In this document: positions 1 through 8,083 of the stretch, piece after piece
Layout: each line of letters opens with the position of its first letter
Numbering within the stretch: position 1 is the stretch's first letter
Assembly (NCBI GenBank): GCA_016709445.1
Contig: JADJMV010000014.1
Coordinates: forward strand, 1-64,000
Origin: Phycisphaerales bacterium
GTDB lineage: Bacteria; Planctomycetota; Phycisphaerae; Phycisphaerales; UBA1924
DNA: 64,000 nt
Direction of reading: 5' to 3'
Translations under genes and position numbers: made by a program
Notes under the pieces: model-generated
The model's input: the letters and a program-made list of their open reading frames with translations, nothing else
The model's database searches: none
What the model was told of the DNA's origin: nothing

Positions 1-1
1 C

Positions 2-301
2 AACGATCTGTCGTGGGCCTCGTTTGGGGACTCCCATGTGCGGCAGCTCATCTCGCTTGCGGTTGAGGAACGGACTGCGTGGGCGCTCCATGCACTCCGC
101 AGTGTATGTGGCGGCCGGCCTGATCTCGCAGTGACGGTCGAGCGTAATGCTGCGAAGGAGTCGGGCATCGCGAAGGCAGCATTGCTGCATTGCGTATCGC
201 CAGCCCGTGTCGAGCCGGTCTTTCGGGCATTGGCGGAGCTGCTTCAAATGAGCGATGATGACCGCCGACGGGGAGCCAATCGGCTCTCTGCGAGAAATTG
301 A
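2..301 (+). CDS. 3' part of an unrecognised gene, cut by window edge
   Basis: The frame is open from the left edge and ends at TGA 299-301. The visible 99 residues are Leu/Ala/Glu-rich and predicted helical, with no motif I can assign. The next open frame begins inside it at 255. Near base 290 the two join smoothly if one base is added, giving ...RLSAREIELDW.... Since many other genes here carry such single-base shifts, this and the following ORF are probably one protein. A short genuine overlap of two genes is the alternative. Confidence 0.5.
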   Translation, partial: NDLSWASFGDSHVRQLISLAVEERTAWALHALRSVCGGRPDLAVTVERNAAKESGIAKAALLHCVSPARVEPVFRALAELLQMSDDDRRRGANRLSARN

Positions 302-863
302 GTTGGACTGGGCGGGTCAGGAGATCTTGTTTGTCCACCTTCTCAAGCTACGAGACCTGGAACTCGCGTCGGCTTTGTTCGGCGGCAGCTCTCCTCCCAG
401 GAGTCCCGGTTTGGGTGAGCTTGAAGTCGGCCCGATTGACTGGTGGCTGGAGTGGGCCGGAGAAGTGGGCCGTAGTGGCAAAGACGTATGGTTCATTGAT
501 CAGTTGGGGTCGCTGTTCGCGGTACACCTATCGCGTGAGGCCCAAGATCAGTTCGTTGCCGAGTTCAACAGAGTGGACTCTCAATTCCGCTCGCTGCTCT
601 TGCACTTTGTGCTGCCTCATCGCAACGATCTCACGACCAGTGTGTTCAGCGAGGAAGCCATTTCCTTCTTGCTGGCGGATTTGAACCGCGCGGGAAGCGT
701 GACTTATTTCCGGCATCTGCTCAGCCAAACGGCGACCGAGGAGTTCGTGACAGAGCGTCTGCTTCCCCTATTGGCTACCGCGGGGTCGCCGCTCTTGGAG
801 AATCTCCGGTTGGTGCTGAAGCGTGCGGGCTCACGCCACGGCAGACGCTACCTTCTCCACTGA
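255..863 (+). CDS. Hypothetical helical protein (probably the C-terminal part of the preceding gene)
   Basis: The open frame encodes up to 202 residues. Its first ~16 codons overlap the upstream frame and look unlike protein, while from residue 17 (ELDWAGQEIL) it is convincing: Leu-rich, amphipathic helices with no signal peptide or membrane segment. It resembles a HEAT-like or other all-helical C-terminal region, but I recognise no family. If it is an independent gene, TTG 303 is a possible alternative start. The stop at 861-863 is followed by more than 500 bp without a gene. Function unknown. Confidence 0.5.
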   Translation: MMTADGEPIGSLREIELDWAGQEILFVHLLKLRDLELASALFGGSSPPRSPGLGELEVGPIDWWLEWAGEVGRSGKDVWFIDQLGSLFAVHLSREAQDQFVAEFNRVDSQFRSLLLHFVLPHRNDLTTSVFSEEAISFLLADLNRAGSVTYFRHLLSQTATEEFVTERLLPLLATAGSPLLENLRLVLKRAGSRHGRRYLLH

Positions 864-1446
864 CTCTGAGCGACTTGCGCATCGGTCTGAGGCGGGTTGG
901 CACCGACCCGTGCCGCCGACTTCCGCCCTGGGAGGTCGGTGCTTTCCTCATTCGCCCCCGAACACCCATCACACGAACCCCCTCCACTCCGCCCACTTGG
1001 CGGCCTGACCCGGGGACAGGCCAGCAGCGGAACTCCCCCTCGCGCTGCCCCATCCACCACCGCACGCTCGACCAGGCCCCGCTCCACGGGGTTGCGGCGA
1101 ATACACCGCACCCTGATTGCCCCCGGGGCGCCGGAACCCGTGCTCGTCGCGCACGTGAGCGGTGGCACCGACGAAGCCACCCGCGCCGTGGACGGGGCGT
1201 GGGAGCCACCGGAGAGGGCAGAAACGACGGAAGGGTGGATGAGAGGGAGCGGCCCAACGCTCCCCCCGCCTCCCCCCGGGGACGGGAGAGGCGAGCCCCG
1301 TCCATGTTCCGAAAATACGACACGAATCCTCTTGACGTGCGGTATCAGTACGGTATGATCTCCCCAGAACCGATCAGAACCCGCTCATGCAACTCAGCCC
1401 TTCCAATTCCGCACTCCCCGACCTCGCACGCGGCGGCCTCCCCGAT
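864..1446. other. Intergenic region without a recognisable gene
   Basis: Several open frames cross this stretch on both strands, but all are Pro/Arg/Ser-rich translations typical of non-coding high-GC DNA and none has a plausible domain. The only signal I can support is a promoter-like pair at 1332-1359 just before the helical family gene. Confidence 0.5.
1332..1359 (+). promoter_or_regulatory. Sigma-70-like promoter
   Basis: TTGACG (1332-1337) and TATGAT (1354-1359) are separated by 16 bp. Both hexamers match the consensus at five of six positions, and the surrounding DNA is less GC-rich than the flanks. Transcription would begin near 1366, upstream of the helical family gene at 1447. ATG 1387 in another frame is also downstream. 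Confidence 0.5.
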
Positions 1447-2178
1447 GCATCCGGGGCAGCGGAAGCACCTGCGCCGGGCGCATCCCCCCGCTCCTGTATC
1501 GGACCAGGATCGCCTCCTCCTGGCCGCCCTCTTCGACCCCTCGTCCGACCTTTCCGCCATCGCCGCGCCGCTCGGTCTCGACCTCGTCGATCTCGCGCAC
1601 TGGCTCGCCCAGTCGCACATCCAGGCTCAAGTCGAGCTGATTGAATCCCTCCGGACGCTCCGGCGCGAGATCTGGGCCGAGCAGCTCCGCCGCGAGGCGG
1701 CCGAAGCCCTGCGCGAGGCCCTGCGCGAGGGCATGCAGCTCGCCGACGACCCCGCCGAGCGCCGCCGCTGCGCCAACACCCTCCTCCGCGCCACCTCCCA
1801 CCCGCGCGCGGTCTCGCCCCGCCCCCGCGAGATCCCCCTCCGCCCCGCGGCGGAGGCGGCTCGACCTTCAGGTCGAGTCGGAGAAGGTGCGTCCCCGCGC
1901 TCCGAGACTCCGCCGATCCCCACCGCTCCCGAGCCCGCACTTCAGAGCCGCGGGCGTCAGCCCCGGTTGGGGCTCGTGCAACCCGCCGGCGCCGCACGCG
2001 CTGGCACCACCGAAGACGAACTCACCGACGACCAACTCGACGCCCTTGACGACGAAGCGCTCGAGCCCTCGACGACGCCGAACTCGACGACCTCGCCGCC
2101 AACCTCACCGACGCCGAGATGGCCGAGGCGCTCACCCTCGCCCGGCACCACCTGGCCCGACCCGACGACACCAGTTGA
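1447..2178 (+). CDS. Small helical (HTH-like) family protein, paralog 1, frameshifted
   Basis: From ATG 1447 the protein has a ~100-residue helical core: DRLLLAALFDP, then AAPLGLDLVDLAHWL, an ELIESLRTLRREIW helix and a closing PAERRRCANTLLRA. The same architecture recurs at 37225 (ALDALLADF, HSLTLSQLLEIVNSP, DLIEATNERR, DPARKAANTLFRRA), so the two are paralogs. A low-complexity linker with dispersed-repeat sequence follows (CTCGACC/GGTCGAG palindrome near 1859, repeat core at 1943). The acidic C-terminus breaks frame at 2063-2066 but resumes as ALDDAELDDLAANLTDAEMA to TGA 2176-2178, so one base is probably missing. The start is uncertain: ATG 1447 is in frame, ATG 1387 is not. The HTH-like core could bind DNA, as in terminase small subunits, but this is a guess. 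Confidence 0.6.
1943..1960 (-). repeat. Divergent copy of the dispersed CCGCGGGCGT repeat
   Basis: CAGAGCCGCGGGCGTCAG, preceded by CACTT, matches the left half of the repeat found at 23009, 23121 and 23260. Its right half differs (CCCCGGTTGGGGC, itself a small palindrome). It lies in the low-complexity linker of the helical family gene. Confidence 0.6.
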
Positions 2179-2283
2179 CTCGCGCGCGCCGAATCCAACA
2201 CCGCCCTCCATCAGCCATGCGCGAGAAGACCCCTCCGGGGGCCCCAAACCATGCGCCCAAAATCGTCGCCGGGCTTTCCGTCT

Positions 2284-2955
2284 CTACTCCGACTCGGCGG
2301 TCTCGCCGGCGGGGAGTCGGACGGGCCGGATGAAAAGGCTCGAGGCGATCAGTTTCGTGCCGGGGCGTCGCTGCGCGTGCCCGAAGATCTCGGCGATCTG
2401 CCACATGCATTCGCGGAGCTGCTGGCGCTGCTCGTCGTCGAGCCAGCCGAACATCGAGAGCATGGCGTTCTCGTATCGCGGTGGCTCCCCGCGGGCCCCG
2501 GGGGGCGTGGAGGAGGCGACCGCGAGGACGCGATCCCGCGTGGCGGCCGCGGCCTCCTTGCCGGCCTGTGCCGCGGTGCGCTCGATGTAGCGGCACAGCG
2601 CCTCCATCGCGGCCCCGTTGCGCTCGGGGGTGACGAGGTGGACCACCTCGCCGGTGGCGGTGTACGTCATGGCGTCGCGCCCGCCGGAGGGCTGGGCGCC
2701 CGTCTCCCGGATGAGCCCGGCCTCCACCAGCGCCTCGATGTGCCGGTAGAGCGAGCCGGGCTTGCGCCCGAGCTGCGAGCCGATCTCGCGGATGGAGACG
2801 CCGGGCCGGTCGGGCTGCTCGGGCGACCAGGGAGCCTGGTTGACGACCACCTGGAGGATCTGGTCCCGCACGGGCGAGGCGATCGCGTCGAACTGGGCCG
2901 CGGTGCGGACCTCGGCGGGGAAGGGAGGACGTGGTTGATTCCGTTTTATTTGCAT
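2284..2955 (-). CDS. ArsR-like winged-helix transcriptional regulator
   Basis: A cytoplasmic 223-residue protein with a winged-helix DNA-binding domain near residues 20-105: the segment FDAIASPVRDQIL is typical of ArsR/PadR-like regulators, followed by SIREIGSQLGRKPGSLYRHI as the HTH and EALVEAGLI before the wing. The C-terminal half is helical (AALCRYIERTA-type) with a small LDDEQRQQL segment, probably for dimerisation. No metal-binding cysteine pair is visible. ATG 2955 is the natural start. It is transcribed away from the secreted-protein genes, and the 170-bp gap contains a strong inverted repeat (2999-3045). Target unknown. Confidence 0.75.
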   Translation of the reverse strand: MQIKRNQPRPPFPAEVRTAAQFDAIASPVRDQILQVVVNQAPWSPEQPDRPGVSIREIGSQLGRKPGSLYRHIEALVEAGLIRETGAQPSGGRDAMTYTATGEVVHLVTPERNGAAMEALCRYIERTAAQAGKEAAAATRDRVLAVASSTPPGARGEPPRYENAMLSMFGWLDDEQRQQLRECMWQIAEIFGHAQRRPGTKLIASSLFIRPVRLPAGETAESE

Positions 2956-2998
2956 TTGGCCGAATCTGCAGAATAGTATCCGCGTAAGGACAGTCGGT

Positions 2999-3045
2999 CA
3001 TCCCGAGGGACCGCCCCGGCATCGGGCCGGGGGCATCGCGGGATG
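2999..3045. repeat. Nested inverted repeat between divergent genes
   Basis: Outer arms CATCCCG (2999-3005) and CGGGATG (3039-3045) enclose inner arms CCCCGGC (3014-3020) and GCCGGGG (3026-3032) with a 5-nt loop. It sits between the divergent regulator (2955) and secreted-protein gene (3128). It could be an operator, a transcribed hairpin or another dispersed element. Confidence 0.5.
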
Positions 3046-3127
3046 GTACCGAATCGTCGCGGCGGGCAGCCCCCAGGGCTCGCGACGCCGCATGCGCAGC
3101 CGGGCCCCCCGGCAGGAGACCGACGCA

Positions 3128-4774
3128 ATGTCCAGACCCCACCGAATGCTCCCCCTGGTGTTGGCCCATGTCGCGCTGCTCGCCTCGGTCGAGCGGGGGC
3201 TCGCACAGCCCGCGCCCGCGACAGCCGGATACACGGGGCTCTTCTTTCACTCGTTCACGGGCTCGGTCGAGGGTTCGGAGTGGGCCACCTGGGCTGATCG
3301 GCCCGGCGAGGGTCGCTACGAGTTCAGCGATCTCTCCGCGCAGGGGCACTACGCGGGCACGATCGACGAGGGGGGTGTGATCCTCTTTGACAATGGCAAC
3401 GGCACGGGCCAGTTCCTCTCCGACGACGAGGCGGACATCCATTTCACCCTCGGCGGCGGCCTCACCTTCGAATCGCACATCCGCCGCGCCCCGTACACCG
3501 ACGCGGCCTTCCCGGTCTTCCTGGATTCGAGCGTGGCGGGCGATGCGTCGCTCGCGGGGGCGTGGGGGGCGCACGTGCTCGATGTCGATCCGGCAACGGG
3601 CGCGACGCTCGACCAGCACGACGCGACCTGGAACGTGGATATCGTGGGTTCGACTGTCCGTCTCACGCGCCCGGATGGCGAGTTTGTCCAGGGCGTCTGG
3701 GCATCGGAGTCGCAGGCCGCATTCCGGGTGATCTCGCCGCCTCCCCGGGTGCAGAGATACCGCACGTTCGTCGGCTCCGAGACGAGTCTCGACCTGGATA
3801 CGGTCGGCGAGCTCCGCGTCCTAGGGCCGGAGTTCATGACCCTCACCGCGTGTTTCCAGACGCGCGACCCGCTGGGCGAGCAGATCCAGACGATGCAGTA
3901 CGTCGAGCTCTCCCGAGTTCCCGGCCCGGGCGTTGCGGGACCATTCGTCGTCGGCGCGATGGGGCTGGGCCTCCGCCGGGAGCGGCGCGGGTCGGGTCGA
4001 CGCGAATCCCCAGCGCGACCCGCGACTCGTCGGCCGGCCGCGATCGGTCTCGCCGCGGTAGCGTTGTGCACAGCGGCCCACGCCGGTCCCGTGCTGGACG
4101 ACTTCGAGTCCTACGAAGTGGGCGGCCTCCCCGGGGCGCCCTGGGAGGACATCGCCGACTCGATTCTCCATCCCACTCTCCCCGCACCCACCGGGCAGAT
4201 CATCACCACACTCGGTCGCGACGGCGCCGCGACCCAGGCCTACCAGATCTTCCAGGAACGGGGCACCAGCCAGGGCATCATCACCTCGATCCTTCCGTCC
4301 GTCCGCCCCCGTGTCGGCGCAGACCTCCGCGTCGACGCCCACCCATCTCCCAGGCGGTACGGCAATTGGACCTCCGCGCGGGTTTCTTCCAGGATGTGGG
4401 CGCCCCGGACATCAACGGAAACCCTCAGGCGGTCGTCTACGTCTACGACGAGCGGTGGTACTTCTTCGGCGCGACGGACCCAAACTCGAACTTCGTCAAC
4501 GAGCGGCTGGACGAGGCCCCGGTGCTCGCGGGCTCGTGGTACCACGTGGATCTGGCCGTGGACGCGGCCACCGGCTCCTTCTCCATCCAGGTCTTTGACG
4601 ACTCCGGCCTCGCGATCGACCGCACCGTCGTGCTCCCGGACTGGGATCCGGGCCTCGGTCGGTACGACCGGCTCGCGGCGTTCGACGGTGAGTACGCAAG
4701 GGCGGCCGTCGATCCAGGCCGGTTCACCGTCGACAATCTGCGCTACGTGCCCGGGACACCATCACTGGGGCTGA
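3128..4774 (+). CDS. Secreted PEP-CTERM-like protein running on into a second secreted module
   Basis: ATG 3128 has AGGAG at 3114-3118. Residues 1-26 are a signal peptide (ending RGLAQP), followed by ~240 residues of beta-rich extracellular sequence and the tail VPGPGVAGPFVVGAMGLGLRRERR, matching the short PEP-CTERM-like sorting tails of planctomycetes. Instead of stopping, the frame continues into what looks like a second signal peptide (RRPAAIGLAAVALCTAAHAG) and a new domain starting VLDDFESYEVGGLPG. That second domain loses its frame near 4345 and continues in the frame ending at 4839. Either two cargo genes were fused by loss of a stop and start, or a consensus error joined them. Ligand unknown. 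Confidence 0.55.
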   Translation: MSRPHRMLPLVLAHVALLASVERGLAQPAPATAGYTGLFFHSFTGSVEGSEWATWADRPGEGRYEFSDLSAQGHYAGTIDEGGVILFDNGNGTGQFLSDDEADIHFTLGGGLTFESHIRRAPYTDAAFPVFLDSSVAGDASLAGAWGAHVLDVDPATGATLDQHDATWNVDIVGSTVRLTRPDGEFVQGVWASESQAAFRVISPPPRVQRYRTFVGSETSLDLDTVGELRVLGPEFMTLTACFQTRDPLGEQIQTMQYVELSRVPGPGVAGPFVVGAMGLGLRRERRGSGRRESPARPATRRPAAIGLAAVALCTAAHAGPVLDDFESYEVGGLPGAPWEDIADSILHPTLPAPTGQIITTLGRDGAATQAYQIFQERGTSQGIITSILPSVRPRVGADLRVDAHPSPRRYGNWTSARVSSRMWAPRTSTETLRRSSTSTTSGGTSSARRTQTRTSSTSGWTRPRCSRARGTTWIWPWTRPPAPSPSRSLTTPASRSTAPSCSRTGIRASVGTTGSRRSTVSTQGRPSIQAGSPSTICATCPGHHHWG

Positions 4775-4839
4775 TCGCGGTGGCCATCCTCGGGGCGCCC
4801 TCCCGGAGGCGCGGCGCAAGAGCATTCTGGAGCGATTGA
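4346..4839 (+). CDS. Displaced C-terminal part of the second secreted module
   Basis: This is the continuation, in another frame, of the domain that begins near 4085. The protein sequence resumes as QAVRQLDLRAGFFQDVG and runs through a jelly-roll-like region (WYFFGATDPN, WYHVDLAVDAATGSFSIQV), ending TPSLGLIAVAILGAPSRRR, again a hydrophobic stretch plus Arg cluster like a sorting tail. The domain resembles laminin-G/concanavalin-like choice-of-anchor modules. The shift lies in 4340-4356. No separate start codon is expected. Confidence 0.55.
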
Positions 4840-4915
4840 GGGCCGCTCCGGCGCGGCGGGAGAGCCGTCGGCCCACATCGGGGTGCCTGCGCCCCCGGCC
4901 CCTCTAGACTTGTCG

Positions 4916-6151
4916 ATGCCCTCTCCTCGAGGCAAAGTTCTCCTCGCCATGTCCGGCGGCGTTGACAGCTCCGTGGCGGCCGCGCTGCTGCTGCGCGAGG
5001 GGTACGAGGTCATCGGATGCTTCATGCGGCTGGGGACGGTGGGGGAGAGTTTGGAAGGGGCCGGAGTGTGCGAGACGCCCTCCGGCGGGACGGGGCGGGG
5101 AGGTGGGGCACCCCTTCCGCGTGCTGACGCACGCGGCTCTGACGGTGGGGCCACCATCCGGCATCGGGGCTGCTGCTCGGTGTCGGACGCCGCGGACGCG
5201 AGGCTGGTCGCGGCCCAGCTCGGCATCCCGTTCTATGTCTGCAACTTCAAGAAGGACTTTGGTCGGATCATCGACTACTTCGCGGACGAGTACGCCGCGG
5301 GGCGGACGCCGAACCCCTGCGTCCGTTGCAACGACTGGCTGAAGTTCGGCAAGCTGCACGAGTACGCCCGCGAGCTGGGGTGCGACTTTGTCGCCAGCGG
5401 GCACTACGCCCGGATCCTGCGCGATGCGGACGCGGGCGATCCGCGGCTCGCACAGGGCGTGGACGCATCAAAGGACCAGAGCTACGTGCTCTTTGGCGTC
5501 GATCGGGCCAAGCTCGCGCACATGCTCCTGCCCATCGGCGAGATGCGCAAGCCCGACGTCCGAGCCCTGGCCGAAGCGCTTGGCCTGCCCGTATTTGATA
5601 AGCCCGACAGCCAGGAGATCTGCTTCGTGCCCGACGATGACTATGCGTCGCTGGTCGAGCGGCGTCGGCCCGAGCTGGCGGGCAGGCGCGGCGAGATTGT
5701 GGACGCGGAGGGTCGCCCGATCGGGGCGCACGAGGGGCAGCACCGATTCACGGTCGGACAGCGCCGGCGGATCGGTGTCGCGCTCGGTCATCCGCTCTAC
5801 GTGGTCGGCCGAGATCCCGCGGCCAACCGGGTCGTAGTCGGCGATAAGGATCTCCTTATGTGTCCGGGCTGCATCGCAGCCGAGGCGAACTGGCTCGTCG
5901 AGCCGGAGGCGGGCTGGCAGCCGGCCGAGGCGAGGTTTCGCTCGAATGGGCGGCTTGCGCACGCGGCCTTTCGGCCCATCACCGACGCGAGAACGCCGGG
6001 CCCGTCGGGTCGCGCGGGCCGGTTCGAGGTGCGCTTCGATGAGGCCCAGCCGGCCATCGCCCCCGGGCAGGCGATCGTGCTGTACCGCGACGGCGTCGTG
6101 CTCGGAGGTGGCTGGATCGAGACGGCCGCGCCGGCCTCAGAAAAAGCTTGA
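4916..6151 (+). CDS. mnmA: tRNA 2-thiouridine(34) synthase MnmA
   Basis: Thiolates U34 of tRNA-Lys/Glu/Gln in the cytoplasm, using ATP and persulfide relayed from a cysteine desulfurase. From ATG 4916 (411 residues) the family hallmarks are present: PP-loop AMSGGVDSSVAAA near residue 12, first catalytic cysteine in TPNPCVRCNDWLKFG, KDQSYVLFG, and second catalytic cysteine in DSQEICFVPDDDY, then the beta-barrel domain (GQRRRIGVALGHPLYVV). The segment between GCFMRLG and GCCSVSDAADARLVA is a Gly-rich insert of ~40 residues that contains a dispersed repeat (5117-5141) translated as PRADARGSDG. GTG 4883 is a weaker alternative start. Confidence 0.95.
   Translation: MPSPRGKVLLAMSGGVDSSVAAALLLREGYEVIGCFMRLGTVGESLEGAGVCETPSGGTGRGGGAPLPRADARGSDGGATIRHRGCCSVSDAADARLVAAQLGIPFYVCNFKKDFGRIIDYFADEYAAGRTPNPCVRCNDWLKFGKLHEYARELGCDFVASGHYARILRDADAGDPRLAQGVDASKDQSYVLFGVDRAKLAHMLLPIGEMRKPDVRALAEALGLPVFDKPDSQEICFVPDDDYASLVERRRPELAGRRGEIVDAEGRPIGAHEGQHRFTVGQRRRIGVALGHPLYVVGRDPAANRVVVGDKDLLMCPGCIAAEANWLVEPEAGWQPAEARFRSNGRLAHAAFRPITDARTPGPSGRAGRFEVRFDEAQPAIAPGQAIVLYRDGVVLGGGWIETAAPASEKA
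5117..5141 (+). repeat. Dispersed hairpin repeat inside mnmA
   Basis: CCGCGTGCTGACGCACGCGG plus CTCTG matches the cores at 23121 and 23260 apart from two changed bases. Read on the minus strand the stem is a perfect 8 bp (CCGCGTGC/GCACGCGG), whereas the 23-kb copies have one G-A mismatch at that step. The copy keeps the mnmA frame open and falls in a variable loop of the protein. Confidence 0.75.
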
Positions 6152-6282
6152 TCTCGACGCGAGAGTATTTGCGGCGCGCGTTCCGGGTGGTATGCTGCCG
6201 CCGCCGCGGTCGTCGCTCCGCGGCCCGATCGGCTGGGCGTTCTGCTCGCCGTCGTGGGGAACTCGATGGAAGGGGTGCCGCC

Positions 6283-7854
6283 ATGGCTGTCGGTGCGCGC
6301 CGGGAAGTAGATGTGGCAATCGTCGGAGGCGGGCCGGGCGGCTCGACCTTGGCGACGTTGCTGAAAAAGTACGAGCCCTCGCTTCGCGTGCTTGTCCTCG
6401 AGAAGGAGAAGTTCCCACGCGAGCACGTCGGCGAGAGCCACCTGCCCCCGATCGGCGCGGTGCTCCACGAGATGGGCGTCTGGGACAAGGTCGAGGCGGC
6501 CAACTTCCCGATCAAGATCGGCGCGACGTACCGATGGGGGAATACCAACGACCTCTGGGACTTCGAGTTCCTCCCCCCGGCCAAGTTCAAGGACCAGGCG
6601 CGTCCGGCGACCTACGAGGGGCAGCGTCGGCTCACGGCGTTCCAGGTTGATCGGATGGTTTACGACGACATTCTGCTCCGCCACGCCGAATCGTTGGGCG
6701 TGGAGGTCCGCGAGGAGACGCTCGTCCGCAACATCGAGCACGAGGGCGACCGGATCACCGGTCTCGTGCTCGCGGACGGATCACGTGTCGAGGCCTCGCA
6801 CTACGTCGACGCCGCCGGCAACACCGGCCTCTTCCACCGGGCGATGGGGGTCGGGGCGATGGTGCCCGAGACGCTCAAGAACATCGCCATCTGGGGCTAC
6901 TGGGACAACGCCGAGTGGGCCGTGGAGATCGGCGTCGGCGCCACGCGGGTGCAGGTGCTCTCGATCGGTTGCGGCTGGGTCTGGTTCATCCCGCTGGGGC
7001 CCACCCGCACCAGCGTCGGGTTCGTGTGTCCCGCCGAGCATTTCCGCAAGTGTGGCAAGACCCCCGAAGCGCTCTACCACTGGGCGCTGCAGGAGGAGCC
7101 CCGCGTCCGCGACCTGATGCGCAACGCGACCATGCAGGGTGAGGTCTACGCCACCAAGGACTGGTCCTACTGCGCCGATCGGCTCTGCGGGGAGAACTGG
7201 TTCCTTGTCGGGGATTCGTGCGGTTTCGCCGATCCCATCCTCGCCGGCGGCATGACGCTCGCCCACACCGGGGCCCGGATCGTCGCCTACAGCCTGCTCT
7301 CGATCCTCCGGGGCGAGCACGACCCGGACTGGCTCAAAGCGCACTACGACACGACGCAGCGGAAGCGGATCAGCCAGTACATCCGCTTCGCCGAGTTCTG
7401 GTACAGCTTCAACGGCTGCTTCACCGATCTGCGCGAGTACACGCAGAAGATCGCCGCCGATGCCGGCCTCAAGCTCGACCCCCGGCAGGCGTTCCGGTGG
7501 CTCAGCTTCGGCGGGTTTGGGCATGAGGATTTCCTCTCGCCCGGGCTGGCGACGTTTGACCTGCTCAGTGTCAAAGAGGTCACGAAATTCTTCCTTGGCG
7601 AGGGTGATGCCGGCTGGGAGCTCAACAAGTTCAACCTGTTCCGACTCAACCTGGAGAAGGCACGGAAGATCGAGGTGCCGATCTTCAGCGAGGGTCGGAC
7701 GATCAAGGCCGAGGCCTGGCACCGGGACGGGGCGACCCTCCCCTTTGTGGGCTACTTCCGCGAGGTCGTCGAGGTGCTCCGCCAGCACTCCGTCCTGCAG
7801 GACATCTACCGCGAGTTCGAGGCCAGGGCTCGGAAGGGCGCGCGCCCAGGATGA
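6283..7854 (+). CDS. Flavin-dependent halogenase-like FAD oxidoreductase
   Basis: A 523-residue FAD monooxygenase-fold protein. The dinucleotide-binding motif VDVAIVGGGPGGSTLATLL is at residues 9-27, FPREHVGESHLPP follows the pattern typical of halogenases, GWVWFIPLGP carries the WxWxIP motif that marks flavin-dependent halogenases, and GDSCGFADPILAGGMTLA is the second FAD contact. A lysine in FPIKIGATYRWG falls where the halogenase catalytic lysine is expected. Halogenases of this type use FADH2 and chloride or bromide on aromatic or carrier-bound substrates. No carrier protein or flavin reductase is adjacent, so a geranylgeranyl-reductase-like role is also possible. ATG 6283 follows AAGGGG; the longer in-frame extension to 6148 overlaps mnmA and is unlikely. 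Confidence 0.8.
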   Translation: MAVGARREVDVAIVGGGPGGSTLATLLKKYEPSLRVLVLEKEKFPREHVGESHLPPIGAVLHEMGVWDKVEAANFPIKIGATYRWGNTNDLWDFEFLPPAKFKDQARPATYEGQRRLTAFQVDRMVYDDILLRHAESLGVEVREETLVRNIEHEGDRITGLVLADGSRVEASHYVDAAGNTGLFHRAMGVGAMVPETLKNIAIWGYWDNAEWAVEIGVGATRVQVLSIGCGWVWFIPLGPTRTSVGFVCPAEHFRKCGKTPEALYHWALQEEPRVRDLMRNATMQGEVYATKDWSYCADRLCGENWFLVGDSCGFADPILAGGMTLAHTGARIVAYSLLSILRGEHDPDWLKAHYDTTQRKRISQYIRFAEFWYSFNGCFTDLREYTQKIAADAGLKLDPRQAFRWLSFGGFGHEDFLSPGLATFDLLSVKEVTKFFLGEGDAGWELNKFNLFRLNLEKARKIEVPIFSEGRTIKAEAWHRDGATLPFVGYFREVVEVLRQHSVLQDIYREFEARARKGARPG

Positions 7855-8072
7855 ACAAGGGGGCCCACTACGTCGGCCAGTGCATGAGTTCGCTCGAGAC
7901 CATGCTGCTCGATGGTTGGGTCACCGGCCGGCTCGACGCGAAGAAGGCCCGGGGTCAGTACTACTTTGATGCCGGCGCCGCCGATGTCAACATGCACTGG
8001 AACTACGACAGCTTGATCGACGAGAAGCGCAGGGCCAGCGGCGCCACCAACGGCGCCCCCGAATCGGCCTGA
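7851..8072 (+). CDS. 73-residue hypothetical protein coupled to the halogenase
   Basis: The start overlaps the halogenase stop in ATGA (7851-7854), which indicates translational coupling. The product is soluble, with no signal or membrane segment. It contains a helical SSLETMLLDGWVTGRL stretch followed by aromatic/Asp-rich DVNMHWNYDSLIDEKRR. I recognise no family. Tight coupling suggests it works with the enzyme, for example as a small partner or chaperone, but this is inferred only from position. Confidence 0.6.
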   Translation: MNKGAHYVGQCMSSLETMLLDGWVTGRLDAKKARGQYYFDAGAADVNMHWNYDSLIDEKRRASGATNGAPESA

Positions 8073-8083
8073 GGCCGCGGGGC

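Noticed and set aside
875..2590. 571-residue plus frame covering the first helical gene
   Set aside because: Only the segment from 1447 to about 2065 is family-like. The rest is non-coding or runs over the antisense regulator.
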